A stretch of DNA of 12,183 nt from NCBI GenBank assembly GCA_035353235.1, contig DAOPZG010000075.1:1-12183 (forward strand), read 5' to 3'. A model generated the notes under the pieces. It searched no databases. It saw only the letters and a list, made by a program, of their open reading frames with translations, and was not told the origin of the DNA. Below, in pieces: positions 1 to 6,496 of the stretch (positions are counted from its first letter, which is position 1; every line of letters starts with the position of its first letter). The DNA comes from CAXXOK01 sp035353235. GTDB lineage: Bacteria; Bacillota; Clostridia; Christensenellales; Aristaeellaceae. Made by a program: the position numbers and the translations under genes.

Positions 1-482
1 AGTTTCCGCTGTTTTCGCCGTAAACGGATCACAATGCCAGCACCGACGACCGCAGTAACGACAGCAAGTATCAGCCGTACGGCAGATAAGGGATGAGTAA
101 TCGTATGCCCTTGTTGAATCAGCTGAAGCTGTACCGCATGGATATCCATATCCCCGCCGTGATCACGGCAGGCACGGTGAAAAATGCCTGTCACCTGCAC
201 CGTATCACCAACCTGATCATAACGACCAGGGATTGCAATACTGCCAAGCTGATCTGTGGCGGCCCATATGCCGATTGCGTTGCTGTCGTCGGAAAGGTTC
301 AGCCAGGTATGATCCCCCCTTTGCATGATATCCCCGATGACTTCCCCAGTATAAACTACCGTCTGGCCATCCAACGCCGAAGCGTTATTAATCAGGTCTG
401 TACTGCTGACAACAGTGGATTCCGCAAAAGCCGCAATGGGCAGGAGAAGGAACAGCAACAGGGCAAGAATCTTTTTTTTCAT
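1..482 (-). CDS. Exported OB-fold protein with C-terminal membrane anchor (3' end outside window)
   Basis: This is an open frame from ATG at 482 to the left edge, 160 codons without a stop. Residues 1-20 form a signal peptide (KKK, then a Leu-rich core, ending AAFA). Residues 30-125 resemble a small OB-fold of the tRNA_anti-like/BOF type: beta-rich, with TVVYTGEVIGD, TWLNLSDDSNAIGIW, VGDTVQVTGIFHRACRDHGG and DMDIHAVQL. Residues about 136-152 form one membrane helix followed by a basic tail RLRRKQRK, so the fold should sit outside the cell, anchored by its C-terminal end. The start overlaps the TrkH stop as ATGA, which implies translational coupling. Family and fold are inferred by eye. The function is unknown; a link to the K+ channel is suggested only by position. 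The true C-terminus lies beyond the window. Confidence 0.75.
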   Translation of the reverse strand, partial: MKKKILALLLFLLLPIAAFAESTVVSSTDLINNASALDGQTVVYTGEVIGDIMQRGDHTWLNLSDDSNAIGIWAATDQLGSIAIPGRYDQVGDTVQVTGIFHRACRDHGGDMDIHAVQLQLIQQGHTITHPLSAVRLILAVVTAVVGAGIVIRLRRKQRK

Positions 483-1990
483 GATCTCCTCACCTTTTTG
501 GCAATATAAGCGCTAAGTGCGAGAACGGACATAAATTCCAGCCGGGCCAGCCACATGATCAACAGAAAGATGATTTTTAAAACGGCGGGTGACGCGCTGG
601 ACATCAGCCCGATACTCAGGCCGACGTTGCCGGTTGCGGAGGCGGACTCAAACACCGACATGGCGAACGGATACCCACACAGCATGCAGGCAAGCGTTCC
701 GATTGTGAAGGTTACGATGTAGGCAATCACAATCAGCATGGCGCTGCGGACCGTACCGTCATCCAGCACAACATCATGGATGTGATGATATCTCTGCACG
801 GAGATTTGCCCTTCCGGCTGTGCCATCCGGCGAACATCCCGTTTAAACGCTGAGAAAATAATCCCCATCCGTAATCCTTTAAAACCGCCAGCGGTGGAGC
901 AGGCGCTGCCGCCGATTAGCATAGCGATTACGATAGCGAACAAAGCGATGTCGCCCCACTCGTTATAGAACTGCCGGGCGTATATCGTCATAAACCCGGT
1001 GGTTGTATGACCGGAAATGAGCTGATAAAACCCTTTGCGGAACATCGCGACCACATCCGGATATACGTTGAGCCGCATCAGACCCAGCGTGGTAATCAGG
1101 GTAAGCAACGTAATCGTAACGGTAAACGATACGCTTTCCACGTTCTTCACCAGTTCACGGCGGTTGCCGGTAAACACGGCGTAATGAAGCGCAAAGTTGA
1201 AAGAGCCCAGAACGAAGAAGAGCACGGTGATCAGTTCGTAAAGTTCGCTGTGATAGTACAGCACGTTTTGCGACATTGGGCCAAATCCGCCTGTGCTCCA
1301 TGCGGACATGAAAATCCACCACCCATGTAAAAACGCACGGTCCGGGGCCATGCCAAGGCTTATTCCGGCAAACCACAGGCTGATCGTACCCAAACCCAAA
1401 TAGACAAGGCTGATCATCCAGATAGAGCGTGACGTATGAACCACATTGGGAAGCAGGCGTTCGTCTTTCCCTTCGCCTACATACATGCGGTAGATTCCGC
1501 TGGAAGCTTTCGTGAGAACAGTCAACACGAGAACGACCATTCCCTGACCGCCGACAAATGTGAGCATGTGCCGCCAGGTATTCACACCATTGGATAGATG
1601 ATCCATATCCTGGATCAGCGAAAAACCGGTAGTGGTAAAACCGCTCATCACATCAAAACAGCAATCCAGAAACGAAAGATAATTACCATTCAACCAGTAG
1701 GGGAATGCGCAAACGATCATCCCGATGAACCAGGCGCTCGCTGTAACGGTCATGCTTTCTCCCCAACCAAGCCGCTGCATCCGGCTGTGGCGGAACAGCA
1801 GAAGAAGCGAACCGCCAAAGATCAGCGTCAGGTTAGCGGAAATAAGAAAGTTTACAGCGACAGACCACTCACCATACAGCATTGATACGATCATCGGCAG
1901 GTACATCATCGCGCCCAGGCACAAGATAACCGTGCCAATATAATATAGAACGGCTCTCCAATGCCCCGAACGGTTCCGGGCAGGCATCAT
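479..1990 (-). CDS. trkH: TrkH/KtrB-family potassium uptake channel subunit
   Basis: The 503-residue polytopic membrane protein is the ion-conducting subunit of a Trk/Ktr K+ system. The four pore repeats each keep the filter glycine: TTTGF at 119-123, STGGFG at 232-237, TTTGF at 329-333 and SATGNVG at 451-457. The stretch GGSACSTAGGFKGLR at about 360-374 matches the third-repeat gating loop region of TrkH/KtrB. Length fits TrkH (about 480-500). The ribosome site GGTGAG overlaps the stop of the upstream 63-codon gene; it lies only 3 bases from the first ATG and 6 from the second (1987), so the second ATG may be the true start. The C-terminal motif reads ARLE where many TrkH proteins have GRLE. 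Two RCK genes upstream supply the gating subunits. TrkH versus KtrB cannot be settled by eye. Confidence 0.95.
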   Translation of the reverse strand: MMPARNRSGHWRAVLYYIGTVILCLGAMMYLPMIVSMLYGEWSVAVNFLISANLTLIFGGSLLLLFRHSRMQRLGWGESMTVTASAWFIGMIVCAFPYWLNGNYLSFLDCCFDVMSGFTTTGFSLIQDMDHLSNGVNTWRHMLTFVGGQGMVVLVLTVLTKASSGIYRMYVGEGKDERLLPNVVHTSRSIWMISLVYLGLGTISLWFAGISLGMAPDRAFLHGWWIFMSAWSTGGFGPMSQNVLYYHSELYELITVLFFVLGSFNFALHYAVFTGNRRELVKNVESVSFTVTITLLTLITTLGLMRLNVYPDVVAMFRKGFYQLISGHTTTGFMTIYARQFYNEWGDIALFAIVIAMLIGGSACSTAGGFKGLRMGIIFSAFKRDVRRMAQPEGQISVQRYHHIHDVVLDDGTVRSAMLIVIAYIVTFTIGTLACMLCGYPFAMSVFESASATGNVGLSIGLMSSASPAVLKIIFLLIMWLARLEFMSVLALSAYIAKKVRRS

Positions 1991-1994
1991 ATTC

Positions 1995-2186
1995 TCACCA
2001 TCCAGCCAACATTGATATCACAAAACCGATCAGGATAAACCCACATGCGAAAAGAGGTTCCGCACCAATGGCAAGCATTCCGTTTCGTAATATGCGGTTT
2101 CTTTTCCGCTGTTCAGGCGGGCTGCCAAACAGCCTGCCTCCGTCTACCATACAGGGCCGTGAGGGCTGCTCATTACGATCATTCAT
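1995..2186 (-). CDS. Small single-pass membrane protein (63 aa) between RCK and TrkH genes
   Basis: The frame from ATG at 2186 overlaps the last 8 bases of the RCK gene upstream, and it stops 4 bases before the TrkH start. This arrangement fits a translated link in the operon. The N-terminal 36 residues are hydrophilic and basic (EQRKRNRILRNG at about 25-36), and residues 44-62 form one hydrophobic helix (PLFACGFILIGFVISMLAGW). A longer frame from GTG at 2258 exists, but its extra residues lie wholly within the RCK coding sequence and are not needed. I do not recognise a family. By position it resembles small subunits such as KdpF that stabilise K+ transport complexes; this is an analogy, not homology. 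Confidence 0.6.
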   Translation of the reverse strand: MNDRNEQPSRPCMVDGGRLFGSPPEQRKRNRILRNGMLAIGAEPLFACGFILIGFVISMLAGW

Positions 2187-2868
2187 GCTGCTCGCCTCCG
2201 CCGGAAGCGGTAAAGTAATCCGAAAGCAACCCCAGATTACTTTCGTGTGATAAGGCAATCACGCTGTCTCCAGCCTGAATAAGGGTTTGTCCGTTAGGAA
2301 TAAAAGCTTCCTTCCCCCGAATGATGGACATCAGTACGGTTCCGGCAGGTAAATCCAATTGAGAAACCAGTTTACCGGCGGCGGAGGAGGCGTCTCCGAC
2401 GGGAATATCCTTCATGCGCACATCGCCAACCTTGCTGGAAAGCATTTGATTGATACCGGCCCAGTCAACTTCCTGACTGATGATGTTCGCGATATGGGCT
2501 GTACTGCTGACTACCGAATCAACGCCAAGGCGTTTAAAGACTTCTATATTTTTCGGGTTATTCACACGCGCCACAGTACGGGGAACCCCAAAATAGGACC
2601 GGGCAAGCTGACAGGCAACTAAGTTATTCTGGTCGTATCCGGTCACAGCAATCAAGATATCTGCGTGTTCAATCCCTGCGTCCTGAAGAGCGTTAATCTC
2701 CGTACCGTCCCCGCAAATCAGCTCAATGTTAAGCTTATTCAATTCTCCGGCAATTTTCGCGCATTGTTGTGCATCGGCTTCCAGCAATACCAGACGGTGC
2801 TTCTCCGGCGCCAATGTTTTTGCGAGATAGTAACCCACTTTCCCACCGCCGACAATCACAATCATCAT
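2179..2868 (-). CDS. trkA: TrkA/KtrA-type RCK regulatory subunit of K+ uptake (canonical nucleotide site)
   Basis: This 229-residue cytoplasmic gating subunit has an RCK_N Rossmann domain at about 2-125 with the full glycine motif GGGKVG at 7-12 and an acidic residue at the end of strand 2 (LLEAD, E30), followed by an RCK_C domain at about 140-220. RCK_N of this family binds ATP/ADP or NAD(H). RCK_C of some Firmicute homologues binds cyclic di-AMP, which closes the channel. The start is placed at the ATG-ATG pair (2868/2865), 8 bases after GGGAGGA and 4 bases past the stop of the other RCK gene. An 8-codon longer frame from 2892 lies inside the upstream gene and past the ribosome site. Two half-length RCK proteins here replace the fused two-domain TrkA of E. 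coli. Confidence 0.92.
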   Translation of the reverse strand: MMIVIVGGGKVGYYLAKTLAPEKHRLVLLEADAQQCAKIAGELNKLNIELICGDGTEINALQDAGIEHADILIAVTGYDQNNLVACQLARSYFGVPRTVARVNNPKNIEVFKRLGVDSVVSSTAHIANIISQEVDWAGINQMLSSKVGDVRMKDIPVGDASSAAGKLVSQLDLPAGTVLMSIIRGKEAFIPNGQTLIQAGDSVIALSHESNLGLLSDYFTASGGGEQHE

Positions 2869-2872
2869 GCTT

Positions 2873-3487
2873 TCATTCCTCCCGATCTTCACACAAGGCG
2901 ATTACCAGCAGGTCGGTCGCAAGGACCGTCACCTTCCCATTATAGGGAATAAAACGATTATCTCTCAGAACCCCAAGCACGGGACTTTCGTCCGTAACCG
3001 CGATCGATTTCCCAATCTGTTTTTTTGGCGGCTTCACCGTGCGAAAGGAAACAGAAACGCCACGAATAATATGGGTGCCCAACAGGTCGCGACTTAACAG
3101 TTGGCTTTTAATTTGTTGTACGGCCAGCGTGGTTGGGCAGACAGTGGTCAAGCCCATACCACTCATAATGGTTTCCCGACGTGGGTCGTACAGGCGGGTA
3201 ATCACTGTTGGCACATGAAACAGCTCTTTGGCAACCTGAGAAATCATGATGTTCATATTATCATCTTCCGTAACAGCCGCCAACGCGTCAGCCTGCACCG
3301 CTCCGGCGTCACGAAGCACGTCTTCATCAATTGGCATGCCGGTTATCGTGACCCCGTTAAAGCCGGATCCCAAGGCCTTAAAACGCTCCGGATCGCTGTC
3401 GATCACAACCACATCATGATTTTCCTGCGCCAGTTCCATCGCAAGGCTGGAGCCCACTTTTCGGCACCCAGCAATAATCACATACAT
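2873..3487 (-). CDS. trkA: Second TrkA/KtrA-type RCK subunit, with altered Rossmann motif
   Basis: This 204-residue RCK_N plus RCK_C protein is half the length of E. coli TrkA. The N-terminal sequence MYVIIAGCRKVGSSLA aligns with the usual GCGRVGS form, but the second glycine of GxGxxG is Arg9 (codon CGA). D30 closes strand 2 (VVVIDSD). RCK_C covers about 125-204. Replacement of that glycine may change or weaken nucleotide binding, which leaves the partner RCK (2179-2868) as the likely nucleotide-responsive subunit of a mixed ring; this is inference. The ribosome site GAGG sits 8 bases before the ATG and overlaps the stop of the TPR gene. The gene ends 4 bases before its partner's start. Confidence 0.9.
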   Translation of the reverse strand: MYVIIAGCRKVGSSLAMELAQENHDVVVIDSDPERFKALGSGFNGVTITGMPIDEDVLRDAGAVQADALAAVTEDDNMNIMISQVAKELFHVPTVITRLYDPRRETIMSGMGLTTVCPTTLAVQQIKSQLLSRDLLGTHIIRGVSVSFRTVKPPKKQIGKSIAVTDESPVLGVLRDNRFIPYNGKVTVLATDLLVIALCEDREE

Positions 3488-3492
3488 ATTCT

Positions 3493-3855
3493 TTACCTCA
3501 ACATGTCCTTTTTACGCTTGAACGAGTCTTCGGTTTGTTCAACACCGTCCCCAAAGTCCGCATCCGTAATTTTTGTTGAAAAATCAAAACAGGTAATGCG
3601 TTCCAGGTTACGGCAGCAGGGTTTGTAAGTGGGATCCAGCGCATAGGCGGCGCGATAATGCTTACGCGCAGCCTGCAAGTCACCTTCCTGCTCGTAATAA
3701 ATTCCCAGTAAATTATGCGGTTCCGGCGCGTCCGTATACGCTGCCATGGCCGAGGCAATTTCTTCGCGTGCCTGTTTTTGGTTTCCGTTTCGCAACAGCG
3801 ACGCGATACGCTCAGTAAAATCTCGCATTGCGGATTCTTCCCGTTCCAGACGCAT
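3493..3855 (-). CDS. TPR-repeat protein leading the K+ uptake operon
   Basis: The 120-residue soluble protein contains two to three tetratricopeptide-like helical pairs. The clearest is at about 46-80: APEPHNLLGIYYEQEGDLQAA, then ARKHYRAAYALDPTYKPCC, with the A/Y/G/A/P spacing of TPRs. The C-terminal 35 residues are polar and charged (KITDADFGDGVEQTEDSFKRK). There is no signal peptide or membrane segment, so it should be cytoplasmic. The ribosome site GGGAGGA lies 6 bases before the ATG at 3855; an alternative ATG at 3828 has no comparable site. It is the first gene of the operon and overlaps the next gene's ribosome site. TPRs bind proteins, so an assembly or adaptor role for the Trk/RCK proteins is possible, but nothing in the sequence proves it. 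Confidence 0.8.
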   Translation of the reverse strand: MRLEREESAMRDFTERIASLLRNGNQKQAREEIASAMAAYTDAPEPHNLLGIYYEQEGDLQAARKHYRAAYALDPTYKPCCRNLERITCFDFSTKITDADFGDGVEQTEDSFKRKKDMLR

Positions 3856-3888
3856 CTTTCATCCTCCCTTTCCGATGAACGATTACAG

Positions 3889-3906
3889 TATAGGTGTTTG
3901 CCTATA
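3889..3906. promoter_or_regulatory. Perfect inverted repeat in the leader of the TPR-trk operon
   Basis: TATAGG and CCTATA are perfect 6-bp arms separated by 6 bases. The site lies 33-50 bases upstream of the first ATG. On the minus strand its second arm runs into TATACT (3885-3890 region on the opposite strand), the best -10 candidate for the operon. No good -35 was found at 16-18 bases upstream. The combination suggests a regulator site at a weak, possibly activator-dependent promoter. Confidence 0.4.
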
Positions 3907-3948
3907 AAGAAGGTGTGACAATTGATATGTCCGATATAAGGATTGTAT

Positions 3949-3971
3949 AAAAAAACCGCCCGTCCGGGCGG
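3949..3971 (-). terminator. Rho-independent terminator after the kdpDE-like operon
   Basis: On the minus strand a CCGCCC/GGGCGG stem (3956-3971) with a 4-base loop is followed directly by seven T. It lies 117 bases past the stop of the response regulator and before the TPR gene, so it separates the sensor operon from the K+ uptake operon. Confidence 0.9.
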
Positions 3972-4006
3972 ATAAAGACAGAAACGCAGAGGATAAACAT
4001 GCAAAA

Positions 4007-4020
4007 CCCACTTTCGTGAG
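4007..4020 (-). terminator. Weak GNRA hairpin between kdpE-like gene and main terminator
   Basis: The minus-strand RNA reads CUCAC-GAAA-GUGGG followed by UUUU, a 5-bp stem closed by a GNRA tetraloop (one G-U pair). It may be a minor first terminator or a 3'-end stabiliser ahead of the strong one at 3949-3971. The rest of the 232-base gap (3856-4087) holds the leader palindrome and a 10-bp palindrome AACCCGGGTT, and no gene. Confidence 0.3.
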
Positions 4021-4087
4021 AGAGAACGATGGAAACCCGGGTTAAGCTAAAATTAACATGAGAAGTTTATTGCGTTACTTAAAAAGT

Positions 4088-4783
4088 TTACAATTCGTCC
4101 GCCATTCGGTAACCGACGCCGACTTCAGTGATAATCATACGGGGCCTGGCGGGGTTTTCCTTCAGCTTTCTGCGAAGATTTCCCATGCAGACACGCAGAC
4201 ACTGCGTATCATCCGGGGTCACCTCGCCCCATATTTCCTGTACCAGATAACGGTGAGTCAGAACCTTCCCATGGTGAACGGAGAGAAGCGTAAGCAACCT
4301 GTACTCCGTAGGTGTCAGATGCAGCTCTTCACCATCCAGCGTAACGCGGCGTTTTTCGTAATCGATCCGCAGAGAACCCAACTCCCACATAGAGACCCCT
4401 TCACCATCTCCCTGATCCCGCTGATGGCGGCGGAGCAGTACCCGAATCCGAGCAAGTAATTCCGCAACGCCAAAAGGTTTGGTCAGGTAATCATCCGCAC
4501 CGGCATCCAGAGCTTCTACCTTTTCGCGTTCATGGCCGCGTGCGGATACCACTAAAATCGGCAGGTCAGTCCAGCCACGAAGCTTTGCGATCACATCCAG
4601 TCCGTCGATATCCGGCAAACCCAGGTCCAGCACCATCACGTCAGGTCGACGAGATGCGGCCAGCGACAGCGCGGACGTTCCATCCTGAGCTTCGACGCAA
4701 TTATACTGCTGTGCTTCCAATGATACGCGAATAAACCGGCGGATCGTTTTTTCATCTTCTACTATTAATACAAGCGGTTTCAT
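4088..4783 (-). CDS. kdpE: KdpE-like OmpR-family response regulator
   Basis: The 231-residue DNA-binding response regulator has a receiver domain at 1-118 with acidic pair E9-D10, phospho-acceptor D53 (VMVLDLGLPD), S80 and K102 (DDYLTKPF). The OmpR/PhoB winged helix follows at about 130-229 (LTPTEYRLLTLL, then VLTHRYLVQEIWG, ending EVGVGYRM). DTQCLRVCMGNLRRKL matches the recognition-helix region of KdpE, which in E. coli reads DTHYLRIYMGHLRQKL. The ATG overlaps the kinase stop (ATGA) and has GGAGG 7 bases upstream. In E. coli the regulator turns on the kdpFABC pump. Here no pump is in view and the next operon downstream encodes a Trk/Ktr system, its most likely nearby target. Confidence 0.93.
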   Translation of the reverse strand: MKPLVLIVEDEKTIRRFIRVSLEAQQYNCVEAQDGTSALSLAASRRPDVMVLDLGLPDIDGLDVIAKLRGWTDLPILVVSARGHEREKVEALDAGADDYLTKPFGVAELLARIRVLLRRHQRDQGDGEGVSMWELGSLRIDYEKRRVTLDGEELHLTPTEYRLLTLLSVHHGKVLTHRYLVQEIWGEVTPDDTQCLRVCMGNLRRKLKENPARPRMIITEVGVGYRMADEL

Positions 4784-6357
4784 ACGACATCCTCCAATGG
4801 CAGGGTAAAGCGGAATCGTGCGCCGCCTTCCGGCAGGTTCCCCGCGGAGAGCGTGCCATTATGCGCTTCGATGATGGATTTGCATATCGATAACCCCAAG
4901 CCTGCGCCTTTTCGCTCCCCAGGTACGGAGGGGCGTGTATAGAAGCGCTCAAAAAGATGGGGGAGAGCCTCGGGAGGAATCCCAGGGCCCCTGTCGCTTA
5001 CCTCAAACACGGCCTGATGAGATTCCCGGGTTACGGTAACGGTGATCGGCGTTCCGTCCGGTGTGTGCTGGATGGCGTTATTCAGCAGATTAATCAGCAC
5101 TTGTTCAATCAGCGTGCCGTCCATGGGAACCAGCAGCAAATCATCGGGAATATGAACGGAGATAGGGTGCTGATCCGCACGTCGTTCCATACGCGAGACA
5201 GATTCCGCGATAATCTCCTCCACGGCTTCCGGCTGTTTCTGCAATTTTACCGTATGGCTTTCCAGCCGGGTCAGACTTAATACATTTTCAACCAGAGCGC
5301 TTAGCCACTCTGTTTCGTTATAAATATCAGTCAGCAGTTCGCGCCGCACACTGTCATCCAATTCGTCGTAGTGATCCAACAGGGTGCCGACGGAACCCAG
5401 CATGCCGGTCAGAGGCGTTCGCAGATCATGGGAAACGGAGCGAAGCAAATCGCCACGCAGATGTTCCCGTTCCACTTCCAGTTTTACGCGCTGTTGTTTT
5501 TCGTAAAGCCGTTCGCGTTCCATTGCCAGGGCGAGCTGAGCGGTAATCGCATCCAGAAAGAGTTTCTGGCTTTCTCCCAGCAATAACCCTTCTGGGAAAG
5601 CAATACCGATAACCCCCAAAACGCCGCTTGAGCCGATGATGGGGCGGTAATGACCAACACTGGATGAAAAAAGTTCGCTCATGTCGCCACAGGAAACACC
5701 GGATTGAAAACATTCCTGTAAAGCGGCCTGTTCCTTTGGTGCCAGAAAAACATCCGTACCTTCTACATACCGCATAGAAAGCTGACCGCTTAAATCGGCG
5801 GCGGTAACCAGTATGGAAACCCCAAAGAGCTCATTCAGGTCCTTCGCGGTCGTTTCCAACAGTTGGGTTTTACTGTGCACCGCCAGCAGATTTTTTTCCA
5901 GACGGTATAATATCTGCACACGGCGTTCACGGTTTTCTGCCAGCCGGGACTCAATTCGCGCTCGGGTCGTGATTGTGCTGGCGATCAAAGCGGATAACAG
6001 CATGCTGATGAAGGTGACCGGATATTCGGGGCTATAGGCGATCAATGTGTAATACGGAACTGTAAAAAAGAAGTTATAGGCCAGCATTGAAAAAAACGAA
6101 GCAATGACGCAATAAACATATCCCTCAGAAAAATAAGCGATCAGTACAACACCAAGATTATAAGTCATGATATAGTTCATCTCACTGAAACCGAGGCTGC
6201 GGAAACCTACGGAAACCAGTGTGGCAAGCGCGATAATTACGAACATCAGCGTTACGGATCGCAAGATGCGCGTAAAGCGAAGCGATGCTTTTTGTGGGAT
6301 GGAACGGTGTAAGTCCAATTCTTCCGTGTCCCGTTTCAACCATTGGACGACGTTCAT
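4780..6357 (-). CDS. kdpD: KdpD-like sensor histidine kinase lacking the N-terminal KdpD/USP domains
   Basis: The membrane histidine kinase, 525 residues, is the partner of the KdpE-like regulator. It carries a four-helix DUF4118 membrane region (about 33-131), a GAF-like domain (about 150-280), and a HisKA domain with SVSHDLRTPLTG (H310). The catalytic ATPase domain has N box NLLNNAIQH (about 423-431), DRGPGIP, FERFYT and GAGLGLSICK. A full KdpD has about 890 residues; the missing 370 at the N-terminus hold the KdpD domain and the universal-stress domain, which binds cyclic di-AMP in S. aureus. The frame opens with GTG-ATG (6360/6357). GGGAGG lies 7 bases before the ATG and only 4 before the GTG, so the ATG is preferred. 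A strong promoter and stop-flanked leader upstream argue against a lost N-terminal gene part. Confidence 0.93.
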   Translation of the reverse strand: MNVVQWLKRDTEELDLHRSIPQKASLRFTRILRSVTLMFVIIALATLVSVGFRSLGFSEMNYIMTYNLGVVLIAYFSEGYVYCVIASFFSMLAYNFFFTVPYYTLIAYSPEYPVTFISMLLSALIASTITTRARIESRLAENRERRVQILYRLEKNLLAVHSKTQLLETTAKDLNELFGVSILVTAADLSGQLSMRYVEGTDVFLAPKEQAALQECFQSGVSCGDMSELFSSSVGHYRPIIGSSGVLGVIGIAFPEGLLLGESQKLFLDAITAQLALAMERERLYEKQQRVKLEVEREHLRGDLLRSVSHDLRTPLTGMLGSVGTLLDHYDELDDSVRRELLTDIYNETEWLSALVENVLSLTRLESHTVKLQKQPEAVEEIIAESVSRMERRADQHPISVHIPDDLLLVPMDGTLIEQVLINLLNNAIQHTPDGTPITVTVTRESHQAVFEVSDRGPGIPPEALPHLFERFYTRPSVPGERKGAGLGLSICKSIIEAHNGTLSAGNLPEGGARFRFTLPLEDVV

Positions 6358-6402
6358 CACAACGCCTCCCTGGGTAAAATATGTAAACTTGACAACATGT
6401 GC

Positions 6403-6431
6403 ATCATATCAGCAGCGCGGGTAACCGTCAA
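6403..6431 (-). promoter_or_regulatory. Sigma-70/A promoter of the kdpDE-like operon
   Basis: On the minus strand TTGACG (6426-6431), 17 bases, then TATGAT (6403-6408). Transcription should start near 6396, leaving a leader of about 40 bases. The leader contains a direct repeat TTTACA-TAT-TTTACC (about 6374-6388) between start site and ribosome site, a possible regulator site. Confidence 0.8.
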
Positions 6432-6449
6432 GCATGAACGTATATATAG

Positions 6450-6480
6450 AAAAGCCCCCTGAACGAAATGGTTCAGGGGG
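6450..6480 (-). terminator. Rho-independent terminator after the hppA-DUF368 operon
   Basis: On the minus strand a perfect 10-bp stem CCCCCTGAAC/GTTCAGGGGG with a 6-base loop is followed by CTTTTC. It lies 17 bases past the DUF368 stop and just upstream of the kdpD promoter. Confidence 0.92.
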
Positions 6481-6496
6481 TGAGAGAGAAAGGAGA

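Noticed and set aside
93..509. 138-codon plus-strand frame at the left edge
   Set aside because: It is antisense to the signal-peptide OB-fold protein, which has the coherent domain layout and the ATGA overlap with trkH.
1995..2258. Longer 87-residue form of the small membrane peptide
   Set aside because: The extra 24 residues are the RCK C-terminal coding sequence read in another frame, with no ribosome site at the start.
6360..6360. GTG at 6360 as the KdpD start
   Set aside because: It is only 4 bases from GGGAGG, while the ATG at 6357 has the better 7-base spacing; the difference is one residue.
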